Shown piece after piece: positions 1 to 8,484 of a DNA stretch of 23,496 bases (positions are counted from its first letter, which is position 1; each line of letters begins with the position of its first letter). Below the pieces are notes generated by a model, which was not told the origin of the DNA, searched no databases, and was given only the letters and a program-made list of their open reading frames with translations. This DNA is from a virus. The translations under genes were made by a program, and so were the position numbers. The stretch is taken from the IMG/VR virus record IMGVR_UViG_3300036857_000123, positions 1-23,496 of that record. One strand, given 5' to 3'.

Positions 1-214
1 GGAAGAACGGACACCAGGGCGTCAGGTAGGTGAAGGTTTCGCGCAGGCCGTTGAGGTTATTCCCGGCCTCGTCCTGCAGTTCGATCTCGCCCTTGCCGTC
101 GATCCACTGCACCATCCAAATGTTGTCGGGCAGCAATGACGAAACGTCGATCCCCTTGGTCGAGCTGTTGTCGACCGACATCAAACCGTGGTCGGTGTTG
201 ATCCACCACCGCAC
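1..214 (-). CDS. Unknown phage protein, N-terminal 71 residues (cut by window edge)
   Basis: An open frame starts at a GTG at 214 and runs off the left edge without a stop. A weak AAGG Shine-Dalgarno-like stretch lies about 8 bases upstream, inside the end of the spike gene. The peptide begins MRWWINTDHGLMSVDN and later has a WMVQWIDGKGEIE segment followed by LRETF and YLTPW. In Mu this position after gp45 holds gp46, but the visible peptide does not resemble gp46. I do not recognise it with certainty; short proteins with a similar tryptophan-rich start occur near phage tail-fibre genes, so a fibre-associated or baseplate accessory role is possible. Real coding is supported by the good coding pattern and immediate continuation of the operon. 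Function is open. Confidence 0.5.
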   Translation of the reverse strand, partial: MRWWINTDHGLMSVDNSSTKGIDVSSLLPDNIWMVQWIDGKGEIELQDEAGNNLNGLRETFTYLTPWCPFF

Positions 215-217
215 GAT

Positions 218-1084
218 TCAGACCTTACAGTGCGGGTCTTTTTTGGTGATGATCGGCACATCCGAATAGCAGCCGGTATCGTCGACCCACACGCGGAAGT
301 CCTCGAAGCGGATGTGCGCGTGCTGGTCGGTGACCTGCGTCGAATGCTTGCGATCGTTATGATAGGTGCTCGTATCGCTGCCACCGCGCTGCGCTGCATA
401 GTATTCGCCGTGCCGCTGCGTCTGCACCTGGCCCTGCTGCTCCATATAGACTTCCGACTTGAGATTGTCATCGCGTGCCGATTTCTGGCCGAGCTCCTTC
501 TGTTGCGTCTGCTGCTGCGGCTGAGCTCCCCGCGCGCCCTGCTGTTGCTGCTGTTGCTGACTTTGCGATTTGGGAACGAGGGCGATGCGCAGCACCTTGT
601 CGTCACGGGTCGACAGATAGGTGCCGTCCTTGTGCATCAAAAGCTGCTGCCGATCGTCCTTGAGGCGATATTGCGCAGTGTCGCCTTCCTCGAGCTCTTT
701 CAAGCGGTGGCGCCGGTCGTCGATCGCGATGATGACCGGATGCGAGCGCGAGCCGTTGATGTAGAGCACGATCGCCTCGGCGGCGTCGCCCTGCGGCTGC
801 TGCCCGACATCGCCCGGCGTATTGCCCGCGCCACCGCCGCCGTTCGCCGCCGGCGCATCGAATTGCGGATTCGGCTGTTGCTGCTGGTCGTCCTGGTCCT
901 GCTTCGCCGGGACGTTGGTAAACCCGTAGCTCTGGGCGCGCTCGACGTCGGTGTGGGTTTCCGACTTCATCACATCGAGCGACTTGGCCTGCTGCCAGAG
1001 ATGCTTGTCGTCGGCCTCGCGCAAGGTCGCGCGTGACGCGCTGGTCTGAACCCGCTGCGCGGTGTCGAGGGTATTCGATCGCAT
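218..1084 (-). CDS. Baseplate spike protein, Mu gp45-like
   Basis: A 288-residue protein matching the Mu gp45 family, the trimeric spike at the tip of a contractile tail that pierces the host outer membrane. Family-like segments are seen: ERAQSYGF near residue 50, then SRSHPVIIAIDDRRHRL around residue 110-126 (Mu gp45 has the equivalent RSHGVVVCVADRRYR), then an acidic GD and a KDGTYL stretch. The C-terminal third carries DQHAH, an HxH at residues 255-257, the kind of motif that binds a metal ion at the tip of such spikes. Two glutamine-rich low-complexity insertions (about residues 62-100 and 170-200) interrupt the usual fold and are unusual for the family. The ATG lies 3 bases after the hub stop, and the GGAGGC repeats coding the hub's glycine tail can serve as its ribosome binding site. 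Confidence 0.85.
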   Translation of the reverse strand: MRSNTLDTAQRVQTSASRATLREADDKHLWQQAKSLDVMKSETHTDVERAQSYGFTNVPAKQDQDDQQQQPNPQFDAPAANGGGGAGNTPGDVGQQPQGDAAEAIVLYINGSRSHPVIIAIDDRRHRLKELEEGDTAQYRLKDDRQQLLMHKDGTYLSTRDDKVLRIALVPKSQSQQQQQQQGARGAQPQQQTQQKELGQKSARDDNLKSEVYMEQQGQVQTQRHGEYYAAQRGGSDTSTYHNDRKHSTQVTDQHAHIRFEDFRVWVDDTGCYSDVPIITKKDPHCKV

Positions 1085-1087
1085 GCT

Positions 1088-2200
1088 TTATCCGCCTCCG
1101 CCTCCGCCTCCGTTGCCGCCGCCGCCGTTCTGGCTGCGGTAGTCGTACTGCTGGCCGCCAGGCCCGCGGCTCAAGCTCAGCGTCGTGCGGGTCCCAGACT
1201 TGTTGTCTTGCGTGAACGTGACCTTGTTGAGCTTGAGGTCCTCGTCGACGATCAGCATCGGCGATGTCACGTGCACCATCTGTCCGGCTTGCCAGAGCCC
1301 GCCGCTCGGCCGCAGCCAGCCCTGCACGACGATGTCGACGTTGAGCTGCTCATAGCCGCTGACCTGATCCTCGAATTTGTTGCGCATCTCGGCATCGTCC
1401 TTGTCGCCGGGGTGCTCGAGCAGAACTTTTTTCGGCGCATAGACGCCCTGCGGTCCGCCAAACGAGGCGAGCATGCTGCCCGGCAACATGCTGAACGGCG
1501 CCTGCGCGGCCTTCGGACCGTGACGCTCGTCGGTGCTCGGCTGCTGGCTCTGGCCGTAGTTGTAGCCGGTCGATCCGCCTTTCAGGGTCATGATCTCGCG
1601 ACCCTCGAGGATGTTGATGCCCTCGATCAGCGCGTCGCCGGTCTGATCCCATTGCACGCGGCCGGTCAAATTCCCTTGTGCATTCGAGCCGAGCACGATC
1701 CCGCGCTGGCGCGCGAGGGTGTCGAGCACGTTCCAGGCGGTCTCGCCTGGCGCCATGCATACGCGTTCGAACTTCTTCTCCGAGACCGCGCCGATCGGCT
1801 TGAACTGAATTCCGAATGGCTTGCATATCGTGTTCGCGATTTGGGTATAGCTGGCGTTCTTGATCTCGTGCGTGTCGTGCATCACCGCGCCGTAGTTGAG
1901 CGCCCGCGTGTAGTTGTGGCCGATGATCTCGATCCCGTGGCTCTCCCCGGTATAGGCGACCTGGCGTGTCTCGACGAAGCCGGAGATCGCAAGCTGGCCC
2001 GCGAGCATAACCGTGCAATGATCGCCGGGCCGGATGCGGATCGCGGTCCAATTTTTCGATAGCGGCTTGCCCTCCGAGCAGGTGAACCGAAAATAATCCG
2101 ATGCGTGATATTCCTCGTCGAATACTGTGACGCTTTCCCAATCGCGATATTTCATCCCGTGGACCGTGATCTCGGCCACTTCCTTCGGGTTGAACGCCAT
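1088..2200 (-). CDS. Baseplate hub protein, Mu gp44 (gpP/gpD)-like
   Basis: A 370-residue protein resembling the Mu gp44 / P2 gpD group, the trimeric hub that sits between tail tube and spike. The N-terminus has the tail-tube-like beta segment (ITVHGMKYRDWESV, then FRFTCSE), followed by a hub-type FVETRQVAYTGESHGIEIIGH segment, where such proteins change from the first to the second barrel. The middle carries the typical TIC-KPFGI-F segment and a WNVLDTLARQRGIVLG helix. The protein ends in an odd run of glycines broken by one Asn, at about residues 357-370. Its place between the DNA-circularisation protein and the gp45-like spike is the Mu order N-P-45. The ATG at 2200 is chosen because it gives the family N-terminus 21 bases after the upstream stop; a GGCGGATGG stretch could act as binding site. 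Confidence 0.85.
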   Translation of the reverse strand: MAFNPKEVAEITVHGMKYRDWESVTVFDEEYHASDYFRFTCSEGKPLSKNWTAIRIRPGDHCTVMLAGQLAISGFVETRQVAYTGESHGIEIIGHNYTRALNYGAVMHDTHEIKNASYTQIANTICKPFGIQFKPIGAVSEKKFERVCMAPGETAWNVLDTLARQRGIVLGSNAQGNLTGRVQWDQTGDALIEGINILEGREIMTLKGGSTGYNYGQSQQPSTDERHGPKAAQAPFSMLPGSMLASFGGPQGVYAPKKVLLEHPGDKDDAEMRNKFEDQVSGYEQLNVDIVVQGWLRPSGGLWQAGQMVHVTSPMLIVDEDLKLNKVTFTQDNKSGTRTTLSLSRGPGGQQYDYRSQNGGGGNGGGGGGG

Positions 2201-2221
2201 CGGGCTGCCATCCGCCGGCGA

Positions 2222-2890
2222 TCACGCCGAAAGTCCCCTGATCTGGTTCGGACAGAAAGCCGGGTGCACGATCTTGTTCTCGTCCACGAGCTCGTCGCTG
2301 CGGTCGCCGACGTGATAGAGAAACTGCGATAGCGCGAGCGCCGGCATCGGGACGACCTGATAGTCCAGCATGCGCGGCAGCGGCCGCGCGACGTCCGAGA
2401 GATAGCGCGTGATCGCGCCCGACAGCGAAATGAGCGCCGCATAAGCCGGATTGTCGGCCTGGTCGGAGGCGAGCTCCTGCGTGATGTCGAACCAATTTTT
2501 CATGCGCGTGAGCATGTCCTCGACATCTTCGCGGCTGGTGAATTCGGTGGCCGCCAGGATGCGGCCGTCCTGCGCCAGCGCCATCAAGGTCAGGTATTGC
2601 GTGACCAGGACCGCGGTGAGCTCGGCCGGCTGCTCGCTGGTCAATTGCTCGAGCACCTTGTCAAGCCAGTCGACCGTGATGCCGGCTTCGGTTGCCAGGG
2701 TGAAACAATTCAGGACCCGGGCGCCGAAGCTCCCGTCGACGACGTAGACATTGATGCGCGCCTGCAGGTCGCCGACCGCATAGCGCAGCTCGGCGCCAGC
2801 GCGGCCGGTCTCACTGATGAACGTCAGCAGCAGATCGGTCGCCCGTTCGACGATGCCCTCGATCTCGCTGACCGCTTTCCTGATCGCCAT
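2222..2890 (-). CDS. DNA circularisation protein, C-terminal part (Mu gpN-like)
   Basis: A 222-residue protein that corresponds to the C-terminal half of the Mu N / DNA-circulation family. The clue is the end: RPLPRMLDYQVVPMPALALS, then FLYHVGDRSDELVDENKI and HPAF, which matches the family ending with its ARADELVARN-type helix and HPGF motif. It begins one base after the stop of the N-terminal partner (TGA-C-ATG), in a different frame, with an AGGACCAGG stretch just upstream, so it is likely translated by coupling. In Mu the two parts form one protein of roughly 490 residues in the tail tip/baseplate region. Here the total is about 400 residues in two chains. A natural split or an ancient frameshift are both possible. 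Confidence 0.75.
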   Translation of the reverse strand: MAIRKAVSEIEGIVERATDLLLTFISETGRAGAELRYAVGDLQARINVYVVDGSFGARVLNCFTLATEAGITVDWLDKVLEQLTSEQPAELTAVLVTQYLTLMALAQDGRILAATEFTSREDVEDMLTRMKNWFDITQELASDQADNPAYAALISLSGAITRYLSDVARPLPRMLDYQVVPMPALALSQFLYHVGDRSDELVDENKIVHPAFCPNQIRGLSA

Positions 2891-2891
2891 G

Positions 2892-3428
2892 TCAGCCTGG
2901 TCCTGTATCGGAATCGACGAGGGCTTTCGTTGCAGTGTCGGTCGACTGCTTAGCCGTTTGCTCGGCGTTGCCGGATTGCTGCAACAGGTTTGCGGTTGCG
3001 TCGATAAAGCCCTGCAGCGCCGGCGCTCCGGCCTCGATGAACTGCATATCGTATTCGAAGAATCCGCCGGTCTGCCGCTTGTCCGAGTAGCTCCACCGCT
3101 CGCACATCACGAGCATGCTGCCGAGCAACGGATGGATGAGCAGACCGGCGTCATCGTCATCGAGCGCGCTATTGAGCGCGGCGACTTGCTGCAGGACGTT
3201 GCCGGGGAATCCGTAGTCGCCGTGGATCAGGTAGCCCGAGAAATTCCAGCGCGTCGCCTCGCGGCCCATATCCTCCGCGTAGGGAACGTTGCGCTTCGGA
3301 TACTGGTGGACAACCATTCGGCGGCCGCCGCCTCGGCTCGAGTTCTCGACGTGAAACAGCGCGCCGCGAAAGCTCGCGGGGATCAGCGCATCGCGCCAGA
3401 CGTTATGGATGTCGCGGATCGAGGCCAT
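2892..3428 (-). CDS. DNA circularisation protein, N-terminal domain (Mu gpN-like)
   Basis: A 178-residue protein with the DNA_circ_N signature: WRDALIPASFRGALFHVE, then GGRRMVVHQYPKR, VPYAEDMGREA, a GYLIHGDY segment, and LLIHPLLGSM followed by FIEAG. These are the conserved landmarks of the Mu N family N-terminus, which acts in tail-tip/baseplate assembly despite its historical name. The chain ends after a low-complexity NAEQTAKQSTD stretch, just where the full-length family continues into the domain coded by the next gene. The ATG directly follows the TAA of the second tape-measure gene, so translation is probably coupled. The order tape measure, N-like, hub, spike is as in Mu. Confidence 0.85.
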   Translation of the reverse strand: MASIRDIHNVWRDALIPASFRGALFHVENSSRGGGRRMVVHQYPKRNVPYAEDMGREATRWNFSGYLIHGDYGFPGNVLQQVAALNSALDDDDAGLLIHPLLGSMLVMCERWSYSDKRQTGGFFEYDMQFIEAGAPALQGFIDATANLLQQSGNAEQTAKQSTDTATKALVDSDTGPG

Positions 3429-6275
3429 TTAATTCGCCGTTATCGTGTCGGGCTCGCGCGTGATCTCGCGCTCGACTGTCGTGTTGCCCTCGAACACGCC
3501 GCCGGATTCGTGTTGGACCTTGATGCCCGGTCGGCCGCGGACGTTGACTCGGAGCCTGATGCGCGATTGCCGCGCGCGCTGCGCGAGTGAGGGGCGATCG
3601 AGGCCGGCATCGTCGACCGGGTGCAGCGGCGTGCCGGCATCGACATGCGCGCCGGGACGCAATCCGAGCGCGGTTGCCGGGTTCGTCGTGCCGCGCTGAA
3701 AGGAGGTGCTTGCGTTGCCGCGTCGATCGAATTCGCTCCACACCGGATTCGGCCGACCACCCGGCAGGAATTGATGCACCTCCTCATAGTGCAGATGGCC
3801 CCTGTTGATGATGCCCAGCGATTGGCCCTGCTGCACGGTCTGGCCGGACTGCACCAGGCTCGGGCCGTGAAAGGCATAGCGGCGGAAAATGCCGTCGCTG
3901 CCTTTGACCACCGCGTAATGGCCATAGCCGCCGGGATTGTTCCCGACCCACGTCACGACGCCATCGATCATCGCGACGGCATGGCTTCCGTCCGGCGCCT
4001 GCCAATCGGTTCCTGAATGCGGCCGGCCGCCAGGACGCCCGGCGCCGTAATGTGAGCGCGATCCGCCTACGAACGTGCCGGTGATCGGCGCAACCAGTCC
4101 TCCGGACTCGACCGTTGAGCCAGACGCCGGCGCTGCGGGCACCGCCGGTGCCGTCGCAGGACGATCGCCGCCTTGCTCGATCTGACGCTGCTGGTTTTCG
4201 GCAAAGCGTCGGCTGTCCTCGTGGGTGTATTCGCGGCCGTCGCGCCGGCCTTTCCAAAAGTTGTAAACCTCATTCGTGCCGGGCACTTTAATGCGCCCGG
4301 GCCCGCGCACATTTGGATCGCTGCCGCTGCCTTGATCGGTTCGCCCTTTGATCAGGTTGCTGCCGCCGGCGACCGCGTCGAGCGCGCTCTGATAAGCTTC
4401 CTGCTCGGCCGGGCCAATCGCCCTGCCCTGCGCGATACCCCTGTTGATCGGGCCATAGAATCCGCTGTGCAGCTCTTGTTTGATTGTGTTGCCGACCATC
4501 ACCGAGCGATTGATGAGCGCCTCGAGCGTGGCAACCTTGCCGAGCCCGCGCGGGCCGGATTCGGTCGACAGCATTTGCATGACCAGCCGTTTGAGCGCCG
4601 GATCGCCATTGATTTCGGCCATCCGGCTCGCGCGCTGCGCCTTGAGAAATTCGTTACCGGATAGCCCGGCCGCAGCCTCAGCATCGGCGCGCCGCCGCTG
4701 ATCGCTATCGCCGCTATCGGCCCGACCGCCGCCTCCGCCGCGCGGAAAGCGCGTCCGGGTGCCTCCGCCACCACCACCTCCTCCGCCGCCTCCGCCGGGA
4801 ACTCCGCCGCCTCCGCCGCCCGAGAGGCGCGTGGCGAAGCCGGCAAGCCCGCCGGCGCCGGCTTCGGAGGTCGTGAACGCCTGCGCCGAGAGGTAGTTGT
4901 TGAGCTCGGCCATGCGGACGGTCGTTTTCTTGACGCTTTCGCCCAGATCCAGGACGAACTCGCGATCCTGCCGGAGCGAGAGCGAACCGGACTGCCCGTG
5001 CGTCGAGGGCGTGGGCGGGGCCGTGCCAGCCGGCGGCGTCAGCGGCGCGCTTTGAGGGAAGCGGCTCCTCCGCCTCACCGTCACGGTCGGGAGCTCGATC
5101 GCGCCCGGTCCGCCAGGAATAAGCGGCGCCTCGTCGGCCTTGGCGGTCGAGGGCGCGAGCACCGCGATGCCAGCGATGGTGGTGACGACCCACATGAGGC
5201 TGCCGATGCCGCTCAAGCCTTTGGCGAAGTTGCCGAGGAACGCGACGAAGCCGATCGCGACCAGCCCCTCGAGCACCGGCGTCCATCCGCCGAATTTCTC
5301 GCGCACGAACTGATCGAGCGCGACCACGATCGGCTTGAGCTTGTCGAAGCCGGCGATCAGCGCATCGATGGCGCCCGTGATGCCCTCGACGAATGCCTTG
5401 ACGTCCGCCGACTTGATCGAGGAGAGCCAGGCGGCGAATTGATTGACGAGCTCCCGCCCGGGCCCGCGAAGATAGTTCTCGATGCCGAGCGACATCTCCT
5501 GGAACGCCGGCAACAGCACGGTGCCGAGCGTCGTCTTGATGTTCTCCCATGTGCGATTGAGGTTGACCCATTGCAGATTGTATTCCTTGAGCGCCTCGGT
5601 TGGGGCCTCGCTGATTTGCGAGAGGCCCTTGACGTTGAACATCTCCGACCAGGCGATCGACGATTGGCCGAAAATGTTCTTGATCGAGACTTGCGATTGC
5701 GTCGCCATCCCGCGCGTCTGCCGCGCGAGAAACCCCATCGCCCGCTCGATTCCGTTCCGGCCTTGAACGAGGCGGATCAGCTCGGCTCCGAGCTGCGCTC
5801 CGCCTTTGCCTCTCGCGAGCTCCTGGAATTCGTGCGCGCGCGTGCCCTGCACGCGCATGTTCTCCAAATGCTTAGCGAGCGACTCGACGTTCGAGCGCGC
5901 CTCCGCCTGGCTCATGCCGAACACGCGGCCGGCATCGGAGAGCTCGCGCAGCCGTTCGGCAGTGATGCCGATCTCCCTTGCAGCGTAGTGCAGCTGCAGG
6001 CCCGCTTGCGCGAACTGGTTCATGGCCTGCGCGGCCCGGGCGAGCCCGGCGAGCATGCCGCCGCCGACGAAGGCGCTGATTCCAGTTATGCCTAAGAGGC
6101 GAGTGAATTCACGGTCGACGCCCTTGGACAGCCCTTCGAGCGCCTTCCACTGCTCGGTGAATTGCGGGAACCGGACGGCATGATCGCGCGAGCGCAGCTC
6201 ACGCTTCATGCGCTCGTACTTCTCGGAGAACTCGTCCGTTATCAGGACTTCGATGAGCGGCGTGCCGGTCGGCAT
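3429..6275 (-). CDS. Second tape-measure protein with M23 peptidase domain
   Basis: A 948-residue tape-measure protein, the ruler that fixes tail length and enters the cell ahead of DNA. Residues about 75-290 are paralogous to the upstream gene (both carry an NL-R-WENIKTT segment, here 238-249, followed by LLPAF). Hydrophobic helices lie around residues 330-375. A glycine-rich linker (about 485-515) leads to a segment at about 542-690 with an ESG (Glu 572) and a later INR, somewhat like SleB/transglycosylase wall hydrolases; that call is weak. Residues about 725-830 form a LytM-type M23 metallopeptidase with the full zinc set: HSGTD (His 753, Asp 757) and HLH (827-829). This would cut peptidoglycan crosslinks during entry. 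The ATG lies 4 bases after the first tape-measure stop; no strong binding site is seen, suggesting coupling. Confidence 0.88.
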   Translation of the reverse strand: MPTGTPLIEVLITDEFSEKYERMKRELRSRDHAVRFPQFTEQWKALEGLSKGVDREFTRLLGITGISAFVGGGMLAGLARAAQAMNQFAQAGLQLHYAAREIGITAERLRELSDAGRVFGMSQAEARSNVESLAKHLENMRVQGTRAHEFQELARGKGGAQLGAELIRLVQGRNGIERAMGFLARQTRGMATQSQVSIKNIFGQSSIAWSEMFNVKGLSQISEAPTEALKEYNLQWVNLNRTWENIKTTLGTVLLPAFQEMSLGIENYLRGPGRELVNQFAAWLSSIKSADVKAFVEGITGAIDALIAGFDKLKPIVVALDQFVREKFGGWTPVLEGLVAIGFVAFLGNFAKGLSGIGSLMWVVTTIAGIAVLAPSTAKADEAPLIPGGPGAIELPTVTVRRRSRFPQSAPLTPPAGTAPPTPSTHGQSGSLSLRQDREFVLDLGESVKKTTVRMAELNNYLSAQAFTTSEAGAGGLAGFATRLSGGGGGGVPGGGGGGGGGGGGTRTRFPRGGGGGRADSGDSDQRRRADAEAAAGLSGNEFLKAQRASRMAEINGDPALKRLVMQMLSTESGPRGLGKVATLEALINRSVMVGNTIKQELHSGFYGPINRGIAQGRAIGPAEQEAYQSALDAVAGGSNLIKGRTDQGSGSDPNVRGPGRIKVPGTNEVYNFWKGRRDGREYTHEDSRRFAENQQRQIEQGGDRPATAPAVPAAPASGSTVESGGLVAPITGTFVGGSRSHYGAGRPGGRPHSGTDWQAPDGSHAVAMIDGVVTWVGNNPGGYGHYAVVKGSDGIFRRYAFHGPSLVQSGQTVQQGQSLGIINRGHLHYEEVHQFLPGGRPNPVWSEFDRRGNASTSFQRGTTNPATALGLRPGAHVDAGTPLHPVDDAGLDRPSLAQRARQSRIRLRVNVRGRPGIKVQHESGGVFEGNTTVEREITREPDTITAN

Positions 6276-6279
6276 TGCT

Positions 6280-8484
6280 TTATTGCGAGTTGAACAGTGA
6301 AGGCGCGGCCCGGTCGGATCCGGTCTTCGCCATCTGCGGCGTGTATTCGATGATGTGCGGCGTGAACAGGTTGCTGCCGCTGCTCCTATCGGCGGACTTC
6401 GACGATGAGACGTCGATGTCGACGGTGGCCGAGCCCTCGAGCGGGCCGCCGTCGGCGCCGGTGCCGGCGATCAGCGAGCGCGGACGCGTGAGCGACGCGA
6501 GCTCGTCCGTATCCCAGCTTGTTCGCGGGGCAAACGAGTGCGGGGCGGGATGGCCGGCGTCGAGCCTCTGCCGCCACAGCACCTCGCTCAGCGAAAGCGT
6601 CGTCGGCTCGACGTGAAACAGCGGTTGATTGGGCCGCCCCTTCATTCCGGTCGGGAACGTCTTGGGCGTGTAACCCATCTTCTCGGCTTGCGCCGCCGAC
6701 ACGTCGACGATCTTTTGGGTTCTGATGCCCGGGCCGACGTCGGTTTGCCGGACCTTGTATTGCTCGCCGGTCGGTGTCGTCAGCAGGAACCATTGGCCAA
6801 GCGTTTCCGTTGAGGCGAGCGCGATGCCTTGTTTCGATTCCGGCACGTCGAGCCCGTTGCTGCCCGGCTTGTCCATCGGGTCGACCCAATTGTACCTGCC
6901 CGCGAAGTTCGCGAACCAGCTGCCGAGTCCCCAGCCCTCGGTGACGCCGCTCAAGATCGAGCCCTTGCGAGGCGGCAGCGGCGTCGCGCCGGTGGTTGGA
7001 AGTTGATAGCCGCTCCTGCCTGCCTTGCCTTCCGGGCCGCCGGGCAGCAGATAAGCATTGAGCTTCTCGAGCTCGTAATCGAGCGAGGCGAATTGATTGG
7101 TGAGATCGCGCTTGGCGGCGCGATCGAGCGCGAGATCGCCGAGTTGAATGCCGCCGGCCGGAGGCTCGAGCGCGCCCTGCTTTTGCGGCCCCTTGCCCCA
7201 CAGATCAATGTTGCCCTTGAAGATGTCTTTCAGGATATCCCAGATCAGCCCGGGCAATGCTTCCGGGCCGCCGCGCGGCGCCTCGGGATGTTCCTTGAGC
7301 GTCTGTTCGCGTTGCTTTCGCAGTTCCTCCCGGATCTCTTCCTTGCGGGTGAGCAGGGTGACCAGCGCGGTGATCACCGCGGCATAAGGCGCGATCTTGC
7401 TGAGCGCGGTTCCCATGCCGAACAGGAACGCGACGATGCGAGTAGCGACCAGCGCCTCGAATACCCTCGGCCAGCCGATTCCCATCGCTTGCACGACGGC
7501 GTCGGCGGCAGCGAATGCGGAGGACAGATCGTCGACGATCTTCGCGGCGCCGGCGCCGATTGCCTCGAGCTGCTTGCCGAAGCCGCCCGAGCTGACCCAT
7601 TCCGTGAGCGCGGCGATCCAGCCCTTGACCCGCTCGACGAGCTTGGCGCCCGATTCCGACTGCAGGTATTTGTCGATTGCCGCATAGAGGTCCTTGAACG
7701 CCGGCAATAGCGCAATGCCGATCGTGGTTTTGATGTTCTCCCACGATCGCTGCAGATTGATGTTGGCGAGATTGTAATCGACGAGCTGATCGCGGTTGAG
7801 GTGGATCAGCGGCCGCAGGCGCGGGAGGATGCGCGCCAGATCGGCGACGGCAAGATTTCCGAAGCCCAGGAAGCGCGAGAAATGCGCCTGCGTCTCGCGC
7901 GACATCCCGCGCAGGCGGGTGATCAAGAGCTGCAATGCCCGTTCCGGCCCCTCGGTCCGGTAGGTGCGCATCAACTCGTTGTAGAGTTGGACGCCGGTGC
8001 CGCGGACGCCGCGCGAGAGCTCCTCGAACAGTCGCGATTGCGTGCCCTTGTGGAACGCCTCCTCGAGCGTCTCCATGGCGTGACTGATGCCGGACTGCGC
8101 CTCTTGCTCGCTCTCGCCGAGCACGCGCAAGCCGTCGGTGTAGCGCTCGAGCGCATCGACCGAGATGCCGAGTTGTTGCGCCGTGTAGTGCGACCGGATG
8201 CCGGTCTGCGCAAATTGGCTGAGCGATCTCGAGGCGGCGGCCAGGCCGGCGATGACGCCGCCGGCGCCGAGGATGCCGCCGACGCCAGAGAGCATAGCGA
8301 GCGAGCGCAGTTCGCGGCCGACCTTCTGAGCGGCCTGGCCCATGAGGCCGAGGTGCTCGCGCGCCTTGTCGGTGCGCAGCTCGTTCAGGCGCAAGACTTC
8401 GGCAACGGTCTTGCGGACCTGCGCCGAGATTTCGTCGCGCAGCGCGAACTTTATCTCGATGACTTGGTCGGTGGCGTTGGCCAT
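6280..8484 (-). CDS. First tape-measure protein with C-terminal double-psi barrel-like module
   Basis: A 734-residue tape-measure protein placed directly after the tail chaperones, the standard site for this gene. The N-terminal 60 residues are charged and helical; about 75-290 form the block shared with the downstream paralogue, including NLQRSWENIKTT at 243-254. A hydrophobic stretch (about 340-380, VFEALVATRIVAFLF and following) may be membrane-active. Residues about 508-627 look like a double-psi beta-barrel of the RlpA/lytic type: LGQWFLLTTPTGEQYKVRQT, then TDVGPG, then IVDVSAAQAEKMGY, the pattern in which the aspartates are usually functional. This suggests a peptidoglycan-active or sugar-binding tail-tip module; catalytic activity is inference. 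ATG follows the TAG of the chaperone extension with no gap (TAGATG). Confidence 0.85.
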   Translation of the reverse strand: MANATDQVIEIKFALRDEISAQVRKTVAEVLRLNELRTDKAREHLGLMGQAAQKVGRELRSLAMLSGVGGILGAGGVIAGLAAASRSLSQFAQTGIRSHYTAQQLGISVDALERYTDGLRVLGESEQEAQSGISHAMETLEEAFHKGTQSRLFEELSRGVRGTGVQLYNELMRTYRTEGPERALQLLITRLRGMSRETQAHFSRFLGFGNLAVADLARILPRLRPLIHLNRDQLVDYNLANINLQRSWENIKTTIGIALLPAFKDLYAAIDKYLQSESGAKLVERVKGWIAALTEWVSSGGFGKQLEAIGAGAAKIVDDLSSAFAAADAVVQAMGIGWPRVFEALVATRIVAFLFGMGTALSKIAPYAAVITALVTLLTRKEEIREELRKQREQTLKEHPEAPRGGPEALPGLIWDILKDIFKGNIDLWGKGPQKQGALEPPAGGIQLGDLALDRAAKRDLTNQFASLDYELEKLNAYLLPGGPEGKAGRSGYQLPTTGATPLPPRKGSILSGVTEGWGLGSWFANFAGRYNWVDPMDKPGSNGLDVPESKQGIALASTETLGQWFLLTTPTGEQYKVRQTDVGPGIRTQKIVDVSAAQAEKMGYTPKTFPTGMKGRPNQPLFHVEPTTLSLSEVLWRQRLDAGHPAPHSFAPRTSWDTDELASLTRPRSLIAGTGADGGPLEGSATVDIDVSSSKSADRSSGSNLFTPHIIEYTPQMAKTGSDRAAPSLFNSQ

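Noticed and set aside
1208-2062. 284-residue plus-strand ORF
   Set aside because: Antisense of the baseplate hub gene; shadow composition only.
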